Assembly: GCF_028767025.1 (NCBI RefSeq)
Contig: NZ_JAJQXX010000013.1
Location: 1-64,000, forward strand
Length of the DNA: 64,000 nt
DNA from: Blautia sp. XA-2221
GTDB taxonomy: Bacteria; Bacillota; Clostridia; Lachnospirales; Lachnospiraceae
Direction of reading: 5' to 3'
Under the pieces are notes generated by a model, which was given only the letters and a program-made list of their open reading frames with translations, was not told where the DNA came from and did not search any database. The first letter of the stretch is position 1; every line of letters begins with the position of its first letter. Below are positions 24,868-35,632 of the stretch, one piece after another. The translations under genes were made by a program, and so were the position numbers.

Positions 24868-25320
24868 TTATGGCTCCATGAATTTTTTAAGTTCTTCCAT
24901 AAAGGTGCTGACATCTTTAAATTCTCTGTATACAGATGCAAAACGAACATAGGCAACTGCGTCCAGCGCCTGTAAATGTTCCATGACGATTTCACCGATC
25001 TGATTGCTGGAAATTTCTCTGTCAGCCCGGTCAAAGATCTCTCCTTCTATGGAGTCCATGATTTCTTCTATTTTTTCCACCGGGATTGGCCGTTTATAGC
25101 AGGCGCGGAGAATACCGTCCTGGACCTTGCTGCGGCTGTAGGGTTCCCGGCTCTGGTCTTTTTTTATAACGCTTAACGGAATGGTTTCTACCTTTTCATA
25201 AGTGGTAAAACGCTTTCCACAGGATTCACACATACGTCTTCTTCTGATGGAGTTGGTATCTTCTACAGGTCTGGAATCTACAACTCTGGTATTGTCCCGA
25301 CCACAAAACGGACATTTCAT
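24868..25320 (-). CDS. nrdR: transcriptional repressor NrdR
   Basis: This 150-residue protein has an N-terminal zinc ribbon with Cys at residues 3, 6, 31 and 34 (CPFC...CESC), then an ATP-cone domain starting near residue 48 (VIKKDQSREPYSRSKV). NrdR binds (d)ATP through the cone and represses ribonucleotide reductase genes. Length and motifs are those of the family throughout. It is monocistronic with its own strong promoter at 25391-25420. No ribonucleotide reductase gene lies in the window. Confidence 0.96.
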   Translation of the reverse strand: MKCPFCGRDNTRVVDSRPVEDTNSIRRRRMCESCGKRFTTYEKVETIPLSVIKKDQSREPYSRSKVQDGILRACYKRPIPVEKIEEIMDSIEGEIFDRADREISSNQIGEIVMEHLQALDAVAYVRFASVYREFKDVSTFMEELKKFMEP

Positions 25321-25390
25321 GGCATTGTCCCCTTTCTATCCAGTTGAGCAGAGATATGTAAAAGCTTCCAAACCCTGCTGTTATGGGCAT

Positions 25391-25420
25391 ATTATACTAT
25401 AATTTTGCTTTTTATGTCAA
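25391..25420 (-). promoter_or_regulatory. nrdR promoter
   Basis: On the minus strand TTGACA (25420-25415), an 18-bp spacer and TATAAT (25396-25391) give consensus hexamers about 70 bp upstream of nrdR. Confidence 0.75.
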
Positions 25421-25481
25421 CAAATGGAAAAGCATAATCAGGCGTTTTTTTTCATATATTTGAGAAAAAACGGTTGCTGTT

Positions 25482-25745
25482 ATGCGCTTATGTGAGCTGA
25501 AACAAAAAGAAATCATTAATACCTGTACCTGTCGGTGTCTGGGCTGTCCCATTGATGTGGAATTTGACTGCAAGACCGGACAGATCACAGCGCTGGTGGT
25601 CCCCGGACCGGGACGGCTGTGCAGCTTTTTTGGAAGAGAAAGCGAGTATGTGATCCCCTGGAAATGTATCTGCCAGATTGGCGATGACATTATTCTGGTT
25701 CAGATCCAGGAGGAAAAATGTTTTCGCAAAGAACATCTGACATAA
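25482..25745 (+). CDS. YlmC/YmxH family sporulation protein
   Basis: This 87-residue protein has a PRC-barrel-like fold. It starts MRLCELKQKEIINTCTCRCLGCPIDVEFD and contains the GQITALVVPGPGRLCSFFG block and a VIPWKCICQIGDDIILV strand pair, all typical of YlmC/YmxH. The family is found in spore formers, commonly near sigma factor genes; the molecular role is unknown. It directly precedes sigG, 103 bp away, in the same order seen in related spore formers. Confidence 0.9.
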   Translation: MRLCELKQKEIINTCTCRCLGCPIDVEFDCKTGQITALVVPGPGRLCSFFGRESEYVIPWKCICQIGDDIILVQIQEEKCFRKEHLT

Positions 25746-25848
25746 GCTGTCAAGGGCTTATATTTTTTATATTTTTCTGAAAAAAGTATATTTCTTCCTG
25801 TCTCTGAGAAAGCTTTTAGTAAGCAAAAGAGAGAAGGAGGATGTTTCG

Positions 25849-26628
25849 ATGGCGCTTAATAAAGTAGAAATCTGTGGAGTAAACACTTCTGAGCTTCCTG
25901 TTTTGAAGCCGGAGGAAAAGGAGGAACTGTTCCGCAGGATTAAGGAGGGGGATAAAGGAGCAAGAGAGCAGTACATCAAAGGAAATTTAAGACTTGTATT
26001 AAGTGTGATCAGACGGTTTCAGAACAGTAATGAAAATGCAGATGATCTGTTTCAGATCGGCTGTATCGGACTGATGAAAGCAATTGATAATTTTGATACA
26101 ACACTGCAGGTTAAATTTTCCACCTATGCAGTGCCTATGATCATTGGTGAAATACGGAGATACCTGAGAGATAATAACAGTATCCGTGTCAGTCGTTCCC
26201 TGAGAGATATTGCCTATAAGGCCATTTATGCCAGAGAAAATTATACAAAGCAGTATCAGAGAGAGCCGACGATTGCAGAAATCTCTCAAGAAACAGGAAT
26301 TGAAAAGGAAATGATCGTTTATGCAATGGATGCCATTCAGAATCCGGTAAGTCTTTTTGAACCAGTGTATACAGAGGGCGGAGATACTTTGTATGTGATG
26401 GATCAGATCAGTGATAAAAAGAACCGGGAAGAAAAATGGGTGGAAAATCTTTCTCTTCGGGAAGCTCTGGAAAGGCTTTCGGACAGGGAACGGCATATTA
26501 TAGAAATGCGTTTTTATGACGGGAAAACCCAGATGGAAGTGGCAGAGGAAGTAGGGATTTCTCAGGCCCAGGTCAGCCGTCTGGAAAAAAATGCGCTGAA
26601 AAGTATGAAAAACTTTCTGGGAACATAA
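25849..26628 (+). CDS. sigG: RNA polymerase sporulation sigma factor SigG
   Basis: The 259-residue sigma-70 family protein begins NKVEICGVNTSELPVL, the N terminus special to SigG that is bound by the anti-sigma factor. Region 2 follows (GNLRLVLSVIRRF...DDLFQIGCIGLMKAID), then region 3 (IRVSRSLRDIAYKA) and the region 4 helix-turn-helix (TQMEVAEEVGISQAQVSRLEKNAL). It directs late forespore transcription. AGAAGGAGGAT precedes the ATG. Presence of this gene shows that the organism has the sporulation programme. Confidence 0.96.
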   Translation: MALNKVEICGVNTSELPVLKPEEKEELFRRIKEGDKGAREQYIKGNLRLVLSVIRRFQNSNENADDLFQIGCIGLMKAIDNFDTTLQVKFSTYAVPMIIGEIRRYLRDNNSIRVSRSLRDIAYKAIYARENYTKQYQREPTIAEISQETGIEKEMIVYAMDAIQNPVSLFEPVYTEGGDTLYVMDQISDKKNREEKWVENLSLREALERLSDRERHIIEMRFYDGKTQMEVAEEVGISQAQVSRLEKNALKSMKNFLGT

Positions 26629-26644
26629 AAAATAAAAAGAATAA

Positions 26645-26702
26645 AAACTGCCGCAGAGCAGAAGTGAGAGTTTTATTCAGCACTTTGCCTGCGGCAGTTT
26701 TC
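26645..26702. terminator. terminator between sigG and gdhA
   Basis: AAACTGCCGCAG (from 26645) pairs with CTGCGGCAGTTT (26689-26700), followed by TCT. It lies between converging genes and probably serves both. Confidence 0.85.
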
Positions 26703-26720
26703 TGTATAAGAATTGGAGGA

Positions 26721-28390
<1,670 letters not shown>

Positions 28391-29752
28391 ATGACAGGAT
28401 TTAACATGAAAGTAACACCGGAGATTGAACAGCTGACAGAAATGTGTAAAGATCACAGCAGTATAGATCTGTCACTCTACGGGAAATATGATGTAAAACG
28501 AGGACTGCGTGATATTAACGGAAAGGGTGTTCTTGCAGGACTTACCCAGGTTTCCAACGTTCAGGCAGTGAAAGTAGTTGATGGAAAAGAAGTTCCCTGT
28601 GCAGGCAGTCTGTATTACAGAGGATACAATATCAAAGATCTTACAGCCGGATTTGTAAAGGACAATCGTTTTGGTTTTGAGGAAACTACATATTTGCTTT
28701 TATTCGGTGTACTGCCAGATAAAAAGCAGCTGGAAGAGTTTAAGCAGCTTCTTGCGAATCAGCGTTCACTTCCGAGAAACTTTGTCCGTGATGTGGTAAT
28801 GAAAGCTCCAGGAAGAGATATTATGAACGCTCTTTCCAGAAGTGTGCTGACTCTGTACTCCTATGATAATAATCCGGATGATATTTCTCTTCCGAATGTA
28901 CTTCGTCAGTGTCTGAACCTGATCAGTGTATTTCCGCTTTTGTCTGTTTACGGATATCAGGCGTATAATCACTATATAAGAGGAAAGAGTCTGTATATTC
29001 ATAATCCCAAAAAAGAACTGTCTACAGCAGAGAATATTCTCCGTATTCTGAGACCGGACAAGAAATATACAGATTTGGAAGCAAAAATTCTGGATCTTGC
29101 CCTGATCCTTCATATGGAACACGGCGGAGGTAATAACTCCACCTTTACCACTCATGTAGTTTCTTCTTCTGGAACAGATACCTATTCTGCCATTGCCGCA
29201 GCTCTGGGTTCTCTGAAGGGACCAAAGCACGGAGGCGCTAACATAAAGGTGATCCGTATGTTCCAGGATATGAAAAAAGAAGTTCATGACTGGGAGGATG
29301 AGGACGAGGTACGCAATTATCTGAGACGTCTTCTCCACAAAGAGGCCTTTGACAGAAGGGGGCTTATTTATGGTATGGGCCATGCCATTTATTCTGTATC
29401 TGACCCCAGAGCGGAAGTCCTTAAAAGCTTTGTGGAAAGCCTTGCAAAAGCGAAAGGCAGGATGAAGGATTACAAGCTGTATTCCATGGTAGAAAAAATG
29501 GCGCCGGAAGTTATTGCAGAAGAACGGCGTATTTATAAGGGCGTAAGCGCCAACGTGGATTTTTACAGTGGATTTGTGTACAGTATGCTGGATCTTCCTC
29601 TGGAACTTTATACACCGATGTTTGCGGTGGCGCGTATTGTGGGCTGGAGTGCTCACCGTATGGAGGAGCTGATCAATACAGACAAGATTATCCGCCCCGC
29701 ATACAAAAACGTGCTGGAAGCAGCGGAGTATGTGCCGCTTGACCAGCGCTGA
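28391..29752 (+). CDS. citrate synthase
   Basis: The 453-residue Si-type citrate synthase condenses oxaloacetate and acetyl-CoA. Catalytic regions are LHMEHGGGNNSTFTTHVVSS (first active-site His), KGPKHGGAN (second His) and YGMGHAIYSVSDPR. The ~60-residue N-terminal extension is found in other clostridial forms. It is divergent from gdhA and likely supplies precursor for glutamate in an incomplete TCA pathway (inference). ATG 28391 lies behind AAAGGAG. yqeG follows after 26 bp, so an operon with the next genes is possible. Confidence 0.94.
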   Translation: MTGFNMKVTPEIEQLTEMCKDHSSIDLSLYGKYDVKRGLRDINGKGVLAGLTQVSNVQAVKVVDGKEVPCAGSLYYRGYNIKDLTAGFVKDNRFGFEETTYLLLFGVLPDKKQLEEFKQLLANQRSLPRNFVRDVVMKAPGRDIMNALSRSVLTLYSYDNNPDDISLPNVLRQCLNLISVFPLLSVYGYQAYNHYIRGKSLYIHNPKKELSTAENILRILRPDKKYTDLEAKILDLALILHMEHGGGNNSTFTTHVVSSSGTDTYSAIAAALGSLKGPKHGGANIKVIRMFQDMKKEVHDWEDEDEVRNYLRRLLHKEAFDRRGLIYGMGHAIYSVSDPRAEVLKSFVESLAKAKGRMKDYKLYSMVEKMAPEVIAEERRIYKGVSANVDFYSGFVYSMLDLPLELYTPMFAVARIVGWSAHRMEELINTDKIIRPAYKNVLEAAEYVPLDQR

Positions 29753-29778
29753 AAAACAACGTAGAGCAGGAGATAAAA

Positions 29779-30282
29779 ATGTTTCGATGTTTTTTCCCGG
29801 ATGAATATCTGGAATCTGCTTATGCAGTGAACTATGAAAAATTATATCAGGAGGGAGTCAGAGGGCTTCTGTTCGATATCGATAATACGCTGGTGCCTCA
29901 CGGGGCGCCGGCAGATAAACGGGCAGTGGAGCTCTTTGAGCGCCTCCGCAAAATCGGATTTAAAAGCTGCTTCTTATCAAATAACCAGATTCAGAGAGTA
30001 GCTTCTTTTAATGAAAAAATAGGGGAGCGTTTTATTGAAAACGCACATAAACCGGCAGTTCGCAACTATCAGAAGGCGATGGAACTGCTGGGAACAGACT
30101 GTTCCAACACTGTTTTTATCGGAGATCAGCTTTTTACAGATATCTACGGAGCAAAAAGAGCAGGAATCCGTAATATCCTCGTAAAGCCGATCCATCCGAA
30201 AGAAGAGATTCAGATCGTTTTAAAACGATATCTGGAAAGAATCGTACTTTATTTTTACAGGAAAGAGGAGGGGACTTTATGA
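29779..30282 (+). CDS. YqeG family HAD-IIIA phosphatase
   Basis: This 167-residue HAD protein has nucleophile motif LLFDIDNTLVPHGAP and motif GDQLFTDIYGAKRAGI, which identify the YqeG group. The substrate is uncertain; some bacterial relatives act on phosphatidylglycerophosphate. The start of the next gene overlaps its stop by 4 bp (ATGA), so the two are translationally coupled. Confidence 0.92.
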   Translation: MFRCFFPDEYLESAYAVNYEKLYQEGVRGLLFDIDNTLVPHGAPADKRAVELFERLRKIGFKSCFLSNNQIQRVASFNEKIGERFIENAHKPAVRNYQKAMELLGTDCSNTVFIGDQLFTDIYGAKRAGIRNILVKPIHPKEEIQIVLKRYLERIVLYFYRKEEGTL

Positions 30283-30803
30283 ACCATGTGGTGATCATCG
30301 GGTTTATGGGTTCAGGTAAGACGAGAGTAGGCAAGCAGCTTTCCAGGGATTTGGGACTGCCTTTTGTAGATCTTGAAAAACTAATTGTAAAGAAAATGAA
30401 CCTCTCAGTAAGAGAGATATTTGAGAAATTTGGAGAGCCGTTTTTCCGGGCACTGGAGACAATGGCGCTGAAAGAGCTGATCAATGACAGTGAAAGAAGA
30501 GTGATTTCTCTGGGTTCCGGGCTTCCGCTTCAGGAACAGAATCAGAAATATCTGAAAGAACTGGGAACAGTGGTATACCTTAAAGGATCACTGGAAACAC
30601 TGAAAAGAAGACTGGAAGGCTCCAGTAAGGATCCGGTCCTGGATGGAGATGACCGGGATGATAAGATCAAAAAGCTTCTTAAGCAGAGAGATCCTGTTTA
30701 TCAGAAGTTTGCGGATATTCAGGTGGTGACAGGAGAGAAGCCATTTGAGGATCTGGTTCATGAAATTGAGGAAAAATTAGCGGTATATGAAAAAAACAGT
30801 TGA
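30279..30803 (+). CDS. shikimate kinase-like protein, divergent
   Basis: The 174-residue P-loop kinase has GFMGSGKTRVG (about residues 7-17) and an EIFEKFGEPFFRALE helix, and most resembles AroK. Three shikimate-site motifs differ: DxD is DLE, the GGG motif reads LGSGLPLQ, and the lid motif RPxL reads DPVL. The LLKQRDPVYQKFAD helix that holds the base is normal. It may be a true but drifted shikimate kinase or an enzyme for another small substrate. It overlaps yqeG by 4 bp. Confidence 0.75.
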   Translation: MNHVVIIGFMGSGKTRVGKQLSRDLGLPFVDLEKLIVKKMNLSVREIFEKFGEPFFRALETMALKELINDSERRVISLGSGLPLQEQNQKYLKELGTVVYLKGSLETLKRRLEGSSKDPVLDGDDRDDKIKKLLKQRDPVYQKFADIQVVTGEKPFEDLVHEIEEKLAVYEKNS

Positions 30804-30828
30804 AAAAACCGCTATGGTATTATAGAAT
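30800..30828 (+). promoter_or_regulatory. efp promoter
   Basis: TTGAAA (30800-30805), a 17-bp spacer and TAGAAT (30823-30828). The -35 overlaps the stop codon of the kinase gene, so efp has its own transcription start. Confidence 0.6.
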
Positions 30829-30866
30829 GATGGGTAGTGAACATTACAATAAGGAGGAACTAAATT

Positions 30867-31424
30867 ATGATTTCAGCAGGTGATTTCAAAAACGGTATCA
30901 CACTCGAAATTGAAGGAAATGTATGTCAGATCGTTGAATTTCAGCATGTAAAACCTGGAAAGGGTGCTGCTTTTGTCAGAACAAAATATAAAAACATTAT
31001 TACAGGGGCTGTTCTGGAGAAATCCTTCCGTCCTACAGAGAAATTCCCGCAGGCTCGTATTGACCGCGTGGATATGAGCTATCTGTACAATGACGGTGAT
31101 CTTTACAACTTTATGAATGTGGAGACCTATGATCAGATCGCGCTTACAGCAGAGCAGGTTGGAGATTCTCTGAAGTTTGTAAAAGAGAACGAGATTGTTA
31201 AAATCTGTTCTCATAACGGCAATGTATTTGCAATTGAGCCGCCTCTCTTTGTTGAGCTTGAGGTAATTGAGACAGAGCCTGGTTTTGCAGGAAATACTGC
31301 TCAGGGAGCTACTAAACCGGCAACTGTTGAAACAGGCGCACAGGTACAGGTTCCGCTGTTTGTAAATCAGGGAGATAAATTAAAAATTGATACAAGAACA
31401 GGCGAGTATCTGTCCCGCGTTTGA
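30867..31424 (+). CDS. efp: translation elongation factor P
   Basis: The 185-residue EF-P has the modification loop [12 protein letters not shown] in domain I and the C-terminal [17 protein letters not shown] signature in domain III. EF-P relieves ribosome stalling at proline stretches. The tip lysine of PGKGAA is the usual modification site; no modifying-enzyme gene is seen nearby. Start behind AATAAGGAGG. Confidence 0.97.
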   Translation: MISAGDFKNGITLEIEGNVCQIVEFQHVKPGKGAAFVRTKYKNIITGAVLEKSFRPTEKFPQARIDRVDMSYLYNDGDLYNFMNVETYDQIALTAEQVGDSLKFVKENEIVKICSHNGNVFAIEPPLFVELEVIETEPGFAGNTAQGATKPATVETGAQVQVPLFVNQGDKLKIDTRTGEYLSRV

Positions 31425-31595
31425 TTTGGATAAAATCTGAAAACGTATTTAAGTAAGAGGCTGTATCAGAAGTGATCTCAGCAGTATTTTTGGACATTTT
31501 TTCTGTGAGCTGTAGGCTTTCGGAAATAAAATGTGTTGAAATATACTGTAGAGACAGGCTGATAACAGCCTCGTTCTGATATAAGGAGAAAAAAT

Positions 31596-32603
31596 ATGGA
31601 ATACAGAATTTTAGGAAAAACAGGGCTGAAAATTTCCAGACTTGGATTTGGAGGAATTCCAATTCAGAGAATTGATGCTGAGGGAACAAAAAAACTTCTT
31701 CACGAAATGGTGAAAAAAGGAATTAATTATATTGATACGGCAAGAGGATATACAGTCAGCGAAGAATACCTGGGATATGCCCTGGAAGGAATCCGTGATA
31801 AATTTGTTGTGGCAACAAAATCCATGGCAAGAACAAAAGAGGCAATGAAAGCAGATATTGAGACAAGCCTTGGAAATCTCCGCACAGATTATATTGATCT
31901 TTATCAGGTGCATAATCCAAGCATGGAACAGCTGGAGCAGGTTATGGGGGAGGACGGCGCCCTTCAGGCTCTTCAGGAGGCAAAGGAGGAGGGGAAAATC
32001 GGACATATTGGTCTTACCGCTCACTCTACAGCCGTTTTTGAAAAGGCGTTGGAGCTTGACTGGGTGGAAACGATCATGTTTCCGTATAACATCGTAGAAA
32101 ATCAGGGAGAGGAGCTGATCCGCCGCTGTACAGAAAAAAATATTGGATTCATTGATATGAAACCTCTGGCAGGAGGCGCGATTGAGGACTCTTCCCTTGC
32201 TCTTCGTTATATCTGTGCCAACAGAGCGGTGACAGTTGTAATTCCGGGAATGGCAGAGATAACAGAACTGCATCAGAATATAAAGGCATGTGAGGATGAA
32301 TCTCCTTTCTCAGAAGAAGAACTTCATAAAATAGAAGAAATAAAAAAACAGCTGGGTACAGACTTTTGCCGAAGATGTAATTACTGCGCTCCCTGTACGG
32401 TGGGAATTAATATTCCAAGTGTATTTCTGTTTGCGGGATACCTTCAGAGATATAATCTGGCAGACTGGGCAAAAGACCGATACAGTACACTGCCGGTAAA
32501 GGCGTCTGCATGTATTGAATGCGGAGAATGTGAGAAGAGATGCCCGTATCATCTTCCAATCAGAGAAAAACTGAAAAAATGCGCTGAGGATATGGGCGAG
32601 TAG
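31596..32603 (+). CDS. Fe-S containing aldo/keto reductase
   Basis: The 335-residue protein has an aldo/keto reductase barrel: MEYRILGKTGLKISRLGFGGIPIQ, then INYIDTARGY with the catalytic Asp-Tyr region. A C-terminal ferredoxin-like domain has two cysteine groups, CRRCNYCAPC and CIECGECEKRCP. Members of this group in anaerobes are NADPH or ferredoxin-linked oxidoreductases of unknown substrate. TAAGGAG precedes the ATG. The gene stands alone between efp and an antiporter on the other strand. Confidence 0.9.
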   Translation: MEYRILGKTGLKISRLGFGGIPIQRIDAEGTKKLLHEMVKKGINYIDTARGYTVSEEYLGYALEGIRDKFVVATKSMARTKEAMKADIETSLGNLRTDYIDLYQVHNPSMEQLEQVMGEDGALQALQEAKEEGKIGHIGLTAHSTAVFEKALELDWVETIMFPYNIVENQGEELIRRCTEKNIGFIDMKPLAGGAIEDSSLALRYICANRAVTVVIPGMAEITELHQNIKACEDESPFSEEELHKIEEIKKQLGTDFCRRCNYCAPCTVGINIPSVFLFAGYLQRYNLADWAKDRYSTLPVKASACIECGECEKRCPYHLPIREKLKKCAEDMGE

Positions 32604-32613
32604 AGTGTGAAGC

Positions 32614-32669
32614 TGAAAAAACTGCGGACGATTCAGGAAAATTTCTGAAAACATCCACAGTTTTTTGTT
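32614..32669. terminator. terminator between aldo/keto reductase and NhaC-like genes
   Basis: AAAAAACTG with CGGA nearby pairs with TCC-a-CAGTTTTTT, giving a long imperfect stem. T-runs flank it on both strands, fitting the converging genes. Confidence 0.65.
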
Positions 32670-32678
32670 ATGTACGGT

Positions 32679-33995
32679 TTAGTTTGCTTTTTTTCTTCCT
32701 GGCTCAAAGAACATAAAGAACAGAGCGCTTACAAGAAGAATATATGGATAATAAAGATTTGGCATAATGTCAAAGGCTGACATTTCAAATCCAAGCTCCG
32801 CAGCAGTAGAAAGTGCGATCAGCATCTGAGCTCCATAGGGGATCACGCCCTGGAATACACAGGAAAAGGTGTCCAGGATAGAAGCGGTTGTCTGAGGCGT
32901 TACATCGTATTCCTCTGCCATTTCCTTTGCGATTGGGTTAGCCATAACAATGGCAACTGTATTATTGGCTGTTGCAATATCCATAGCGCCTACAAGAAGT
33001 CCCATGCCCAGCTTTCCGCCTTTCTGGGTTTTAAAGATACGGCGGATAAAGTTTAAAAGTGCAGTAAATCCATCATACTTCTGGATTAGCGCACAGATGG
33101 CAGATACCAGGATTGCCACCATTGTGGTTTCATACATACCGGCGGCCCCGGTTCCCATGTTTGCCAGAAGGTCCGTTGCCTGAGTTGCTCCTGTTGCCAG
33201 AACAATAACAGAACCGGAAGCAATTCCGATCAGAAGAACTACAAAAACATTGATACCGATAATACCTCCCACCAGCACAAGAAGATAGGGGATGATGCGG
33301 ATCAGGTTGTAATCTTTGATGATCGCTGCGCTGTCTGTACCGCCTGAAGTACGGATAAAAATAATCGCCAGAGTCACGAGAGCAGCAGGAAGGGCAATTT
33401 TAAAGTTGGCCCGGAATTTATCCTTCATTGCACACCCCTGACCATTGCAGGCAGCGATGGTCGTATCGGAGATAAAAGAAAGATTATCGCCAAACATAGC
33501 GCCGCCCATAACAGCGCCTACGCACAGTGGAGCTGCGAAGCCGGAAGCTGTGGACACGGCAAGGGCGATAGGAGTAATAAGAGTGATGGTTCCAACAGAA
33601 GTTCCCATGGCAAGTGACACGAAACAGCTTACCACAAACAGTACGATCACTGCAAAGCGTGCCGGAATCACAGAAAGCAGAAAATATGCTACGCTTTCTG
33701 CACTTTCCCGTCCTACAACTCCTACAAAAATACCTGCAACCATAAAAATCAGGATCATGGTAACAATATTTTTATTACCTACACCCTGTGCCATTACAGA
33801 AAGCTTTTCGTCAAAGCTTAATTGGGGGTTCTGGATACATGCAACCAGAAGAGCAGTCAGAAATGAAACCACAATGGGAATATTATAAAATCCCATGGGA
33901 ATTTTCAGAACATACTCAAAAAGAATTCCCAGTCCCAGATACATAACCAGGAATACTGCAATTGGAAGAAGTGCCTTCCAGTTTCCTTTCTTCAT
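32679..33995 (-). CDS. NhaC-type Na+/H+ antiporter family protein
   Basis: This 438-residue membrane protein has about 11 to 12 helices. The conserved core MGGAMFGDNLSFISDTTIAAC is the hallmark of the Na_H_antiporter (NhaC/YqkI) family, and a second block PYGAQMLIALSTA lies near the C terminus. It probably exchanges Na+ for H+ or for an organic acid at the cell membrane. The frame extends to 34037, but ATG 33995 behind GGAGGAAAAC is the start. The gene is divergent from lrgA. Confidence 0.88.
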   Translation of the reverse strand: MKKGNWKALLPIAVFLVMYLGLGILFEYVLKIPMGFYNIPIVVSFLTALLVACIQNPQLSFDEKLSVMAQGVGNKNIVTMILIFMVAGIFVGVVGRESAESVAYFLLSVIPARFAVIVLFVVSCFVSLAMGTSVGTITLITPIALAVSTASGFAAPLCVGAVMGGAMFGDNLSFISDTTIAACNGQGCAMKDKFRANFKIALPAALVTLAIIFIRTSGGTDSAAIIKDYNLIRIIPYLLVLVGGIIGINVFVVLLIGIASGSVIVLATGATQATDLLANMGTGAAGMYETTMVAILVSAICALIQKYDGFTALLNFIRRIFKTQKGGKLGMGLLVGAMDIATANNTVAIVMANPIAKEMAEEYDVTPQTTASILDTFSCVFQGVIPYGAQMLIALSTAAELGFEMSAFDIMPNLYYPYILLVSALFFMFFEPGRKKAN

Positions 33996-34200
33996 ATTCG
34001 TTTTCCTCCATAAAAGTAACATGCTTTCCGTGTACAAACATATTGCGGATGCGGAAAGTATACTTCATTGTAACATTAAATATGCTGTGATACTACATAA
34101 AAATTATTTTTTTCCATGGAAGCAAAACTGGTAAGACCAATTTAGACGTTGTTGACATATTCATTAAAGAAAAACGGGCAGATATCAGTCAGTTTTCCTA

Positions 34201-34228
34201 TTGTGCAAAAAAAGATATGTGCTATAAT
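34201..34228 (+). promoter_or_regulatory. lrgAB-like operon promoter
   Basis: TTGTGC (34201-34206), a 16-bp spacer and TATAAT (34223-34228). An inverted repeat GTTAC-aact-GTAAC follows in the ~80-nt leader near 34248-34261. The sequence TGTAACATT occurs in this leader and again at 34069-34077 upstream of the divergent antiporter. Confidence 0.6.
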
Positions 34229-34309
34229 GAAAAACGCTGATTTAAAAGTTACAACTGTAACATTTTACTGTATCAAATATTGAATTATCCATAGAGAAGG
34301 AGACAGGAT

Positions 34310-34720
34310 ATGAAGTATATGAGACAATTCGGGATCATCCTGGGTGTCACCTGCGCAGGGGAACTGATGAAATATTTTATCCCACTTCCGATTCCGGGAA
34401 GCATTTATGGACTTTTACTTATGTTTGTACTGCTTTTTACAAAAGTGATCAAGGTGGAACAGGTAAAGGATGTAGGGGAGTTTCTTATCGAGATCATGCC
34501 GCTAATGTTTATTCCTGCAGGCGTAGGGCTGATGGCATCCTGGGGAGAGCTGCAGGGATTCCTAGTGCCTCTTCTTGTGATCACAGTAGCTACCACCTTT
34601 ATTGTTATTTTTGTGACAGGAAAAGTAACGGATTTTATGATGGACCGTAAGGAAAAAAATAAGGAAAGAGAACAGGAAACGATAGGAGGGATGAAAAAAG
34701 ATGGAAAACATGGTGCTTAA
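34310..34720 (+). CDS. LrgA/CidA family holin-like protein
   Basis: This 136-residue protein has four membrane helices and a charged C-terminal tail. The block FIPLPIPGSIYGLLLMF and the segment LMFIPAGVGLMASW are typical of LrgA/CidA/YohJ. The family is linked to control of murein hydrolase activity or to export of small organic acids such as pyruvate. It overlaps the lrgB-like gene by 20 bp. AAGGAGACAGG precedes the ATG. Confidence 0.92.
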   Translation: MKYMRQFGIILGVTCAGELMKYFIPLPIPGSIYGLLLMFVLLFTKVIKVEQVKDVGEFLIEIMPLMFIPAGVGLMASWGELQGFLVPLLVITVATTFIVIFVTGKVTDFMMDRKEKNKEREQETIGGMKKDGKHGA

Positions 34721-35393
34721 TTCGGCAACGCTGGGATTTGTGATCAGTCTTCTGGCATATGAGATTGGACTTGCAGTAAAGAAAAAATGGAAACTGGCAA
34801 TCTTAAATCCTCTTCTGATCTCCATTCTTCTGGTTATCGGCGTTCTGATCTTATTTGATGTGGAATACGACAGCTATAATGCCAGCGCACAATATTTGAG
34901 CTATCTGCTTACTCCGGCAACTGTCTGTCTTGCTATTCCTCTGTATATTCAACTGGATGTTCTGAAAAAGAATGTGGTTGCCATTATGGTGGGAATTTTA
35001 TCAGGAGTGGCTGCAAGCCTGGGAAGTATCCTGGCTATGGCTATGGCGTTCGGGTTAAGTCACAAAGAATATGTGACTCTTCTTCCAAAATCTATTACAA
35101 CAGCTATCGGAATGGGCGTTTCTGAAGAACTGGGAGGATATGTGACAATTTCAGTTGCCACAATTATTATTACAGGTGTTCTTGGAAATATTTTTGCAGA
35201 GTCATTATGTAAGCTGTTCCGTATCCGTCATGCAGTTTCCAGAGGGCTGGCAATCGGAACGGCGGCTCATGCGGTAGGAACGGCCAAAGCAATGGAAATG
35301 GGAGAAGTAGAAGGGGCTATGAGCAGCCTTGCAATCGTAGTATGCGGACTTTGCACAGTGGTTGGAGCCTCTGTGTTTGCCAATTTCCTGTGA
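34701..35393 (+). CDS. LrgB/CidB family membrane protein
   Basis: This 230-residue partner of the LrgA-like protein has about seven helices. LLPKSITTAIGMGVSEELGG is the family's most conserved segment, followed by IGTAAHAVGTAKAMEMGEVEGAMSSLAI. The two proteins act together in the membrane, possibly as a transporter. No LytSR-type regulator lies next to them. Confidence 0.93.
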   Translation: MENMVLNSATLGFVISLLAYEIGLAVKKKWKLAILNPLLISILLVIGVLILFDVEYDSYNASAQYLSYLLTPATVCLAIPLYIQLDVLKKNVVAIMVGILSGVAASLGSILAMAMAFGLSHKEYVTLLPKSITTAIGMGVSEELGGYVTISVATIIITGVLGNIFAESLCKLFRIRHAVSRGLAIGTAAHAVGTAKAMEMGEVEGAMSSLAIVVCGLCTVVGASVFANFL

Positions 35394-35583
35394 AAAAACA
35401 GTAAAAAAACATCCCGGCGGGATCCGTCTGTCGGGAACATATTGTATCATCTTCATGCTGCATAGAGTTCCTCTGTGCAGCTATTTTACAGCGCTTTATG
35501 ATAATTTTCGTGTTGCATAGGGGGTTATTTTGGCGTAAAAAGCACCGTTTTGGCGAGAATTCAAACACTGCAATAAAAGCAAG

Positions 35584-35624
35584 AAACCCAGTAAATACAG
35601 GCATTCCTGTACTTACTGGGTTTT
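35584..35624 (-). terminator. terminator of tmRNA gene
   Basis: On the minus strand AACCCAGTAA-x-TACAGG pairs with CCTGTA-x-TTACTGGGTT over a 4-nt aatg loop, and TTCTTGCTTTT follows. It lies just 3' of tmRNA. Confidence 0.85.
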
Positions 35625-35632
35625 CTTAAAAG

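Noticed and set aside
28766-29656. 296-codon antisense ORF over citrate synthase
   Set aside because: His/Ile-rich shadow frame without motifs.
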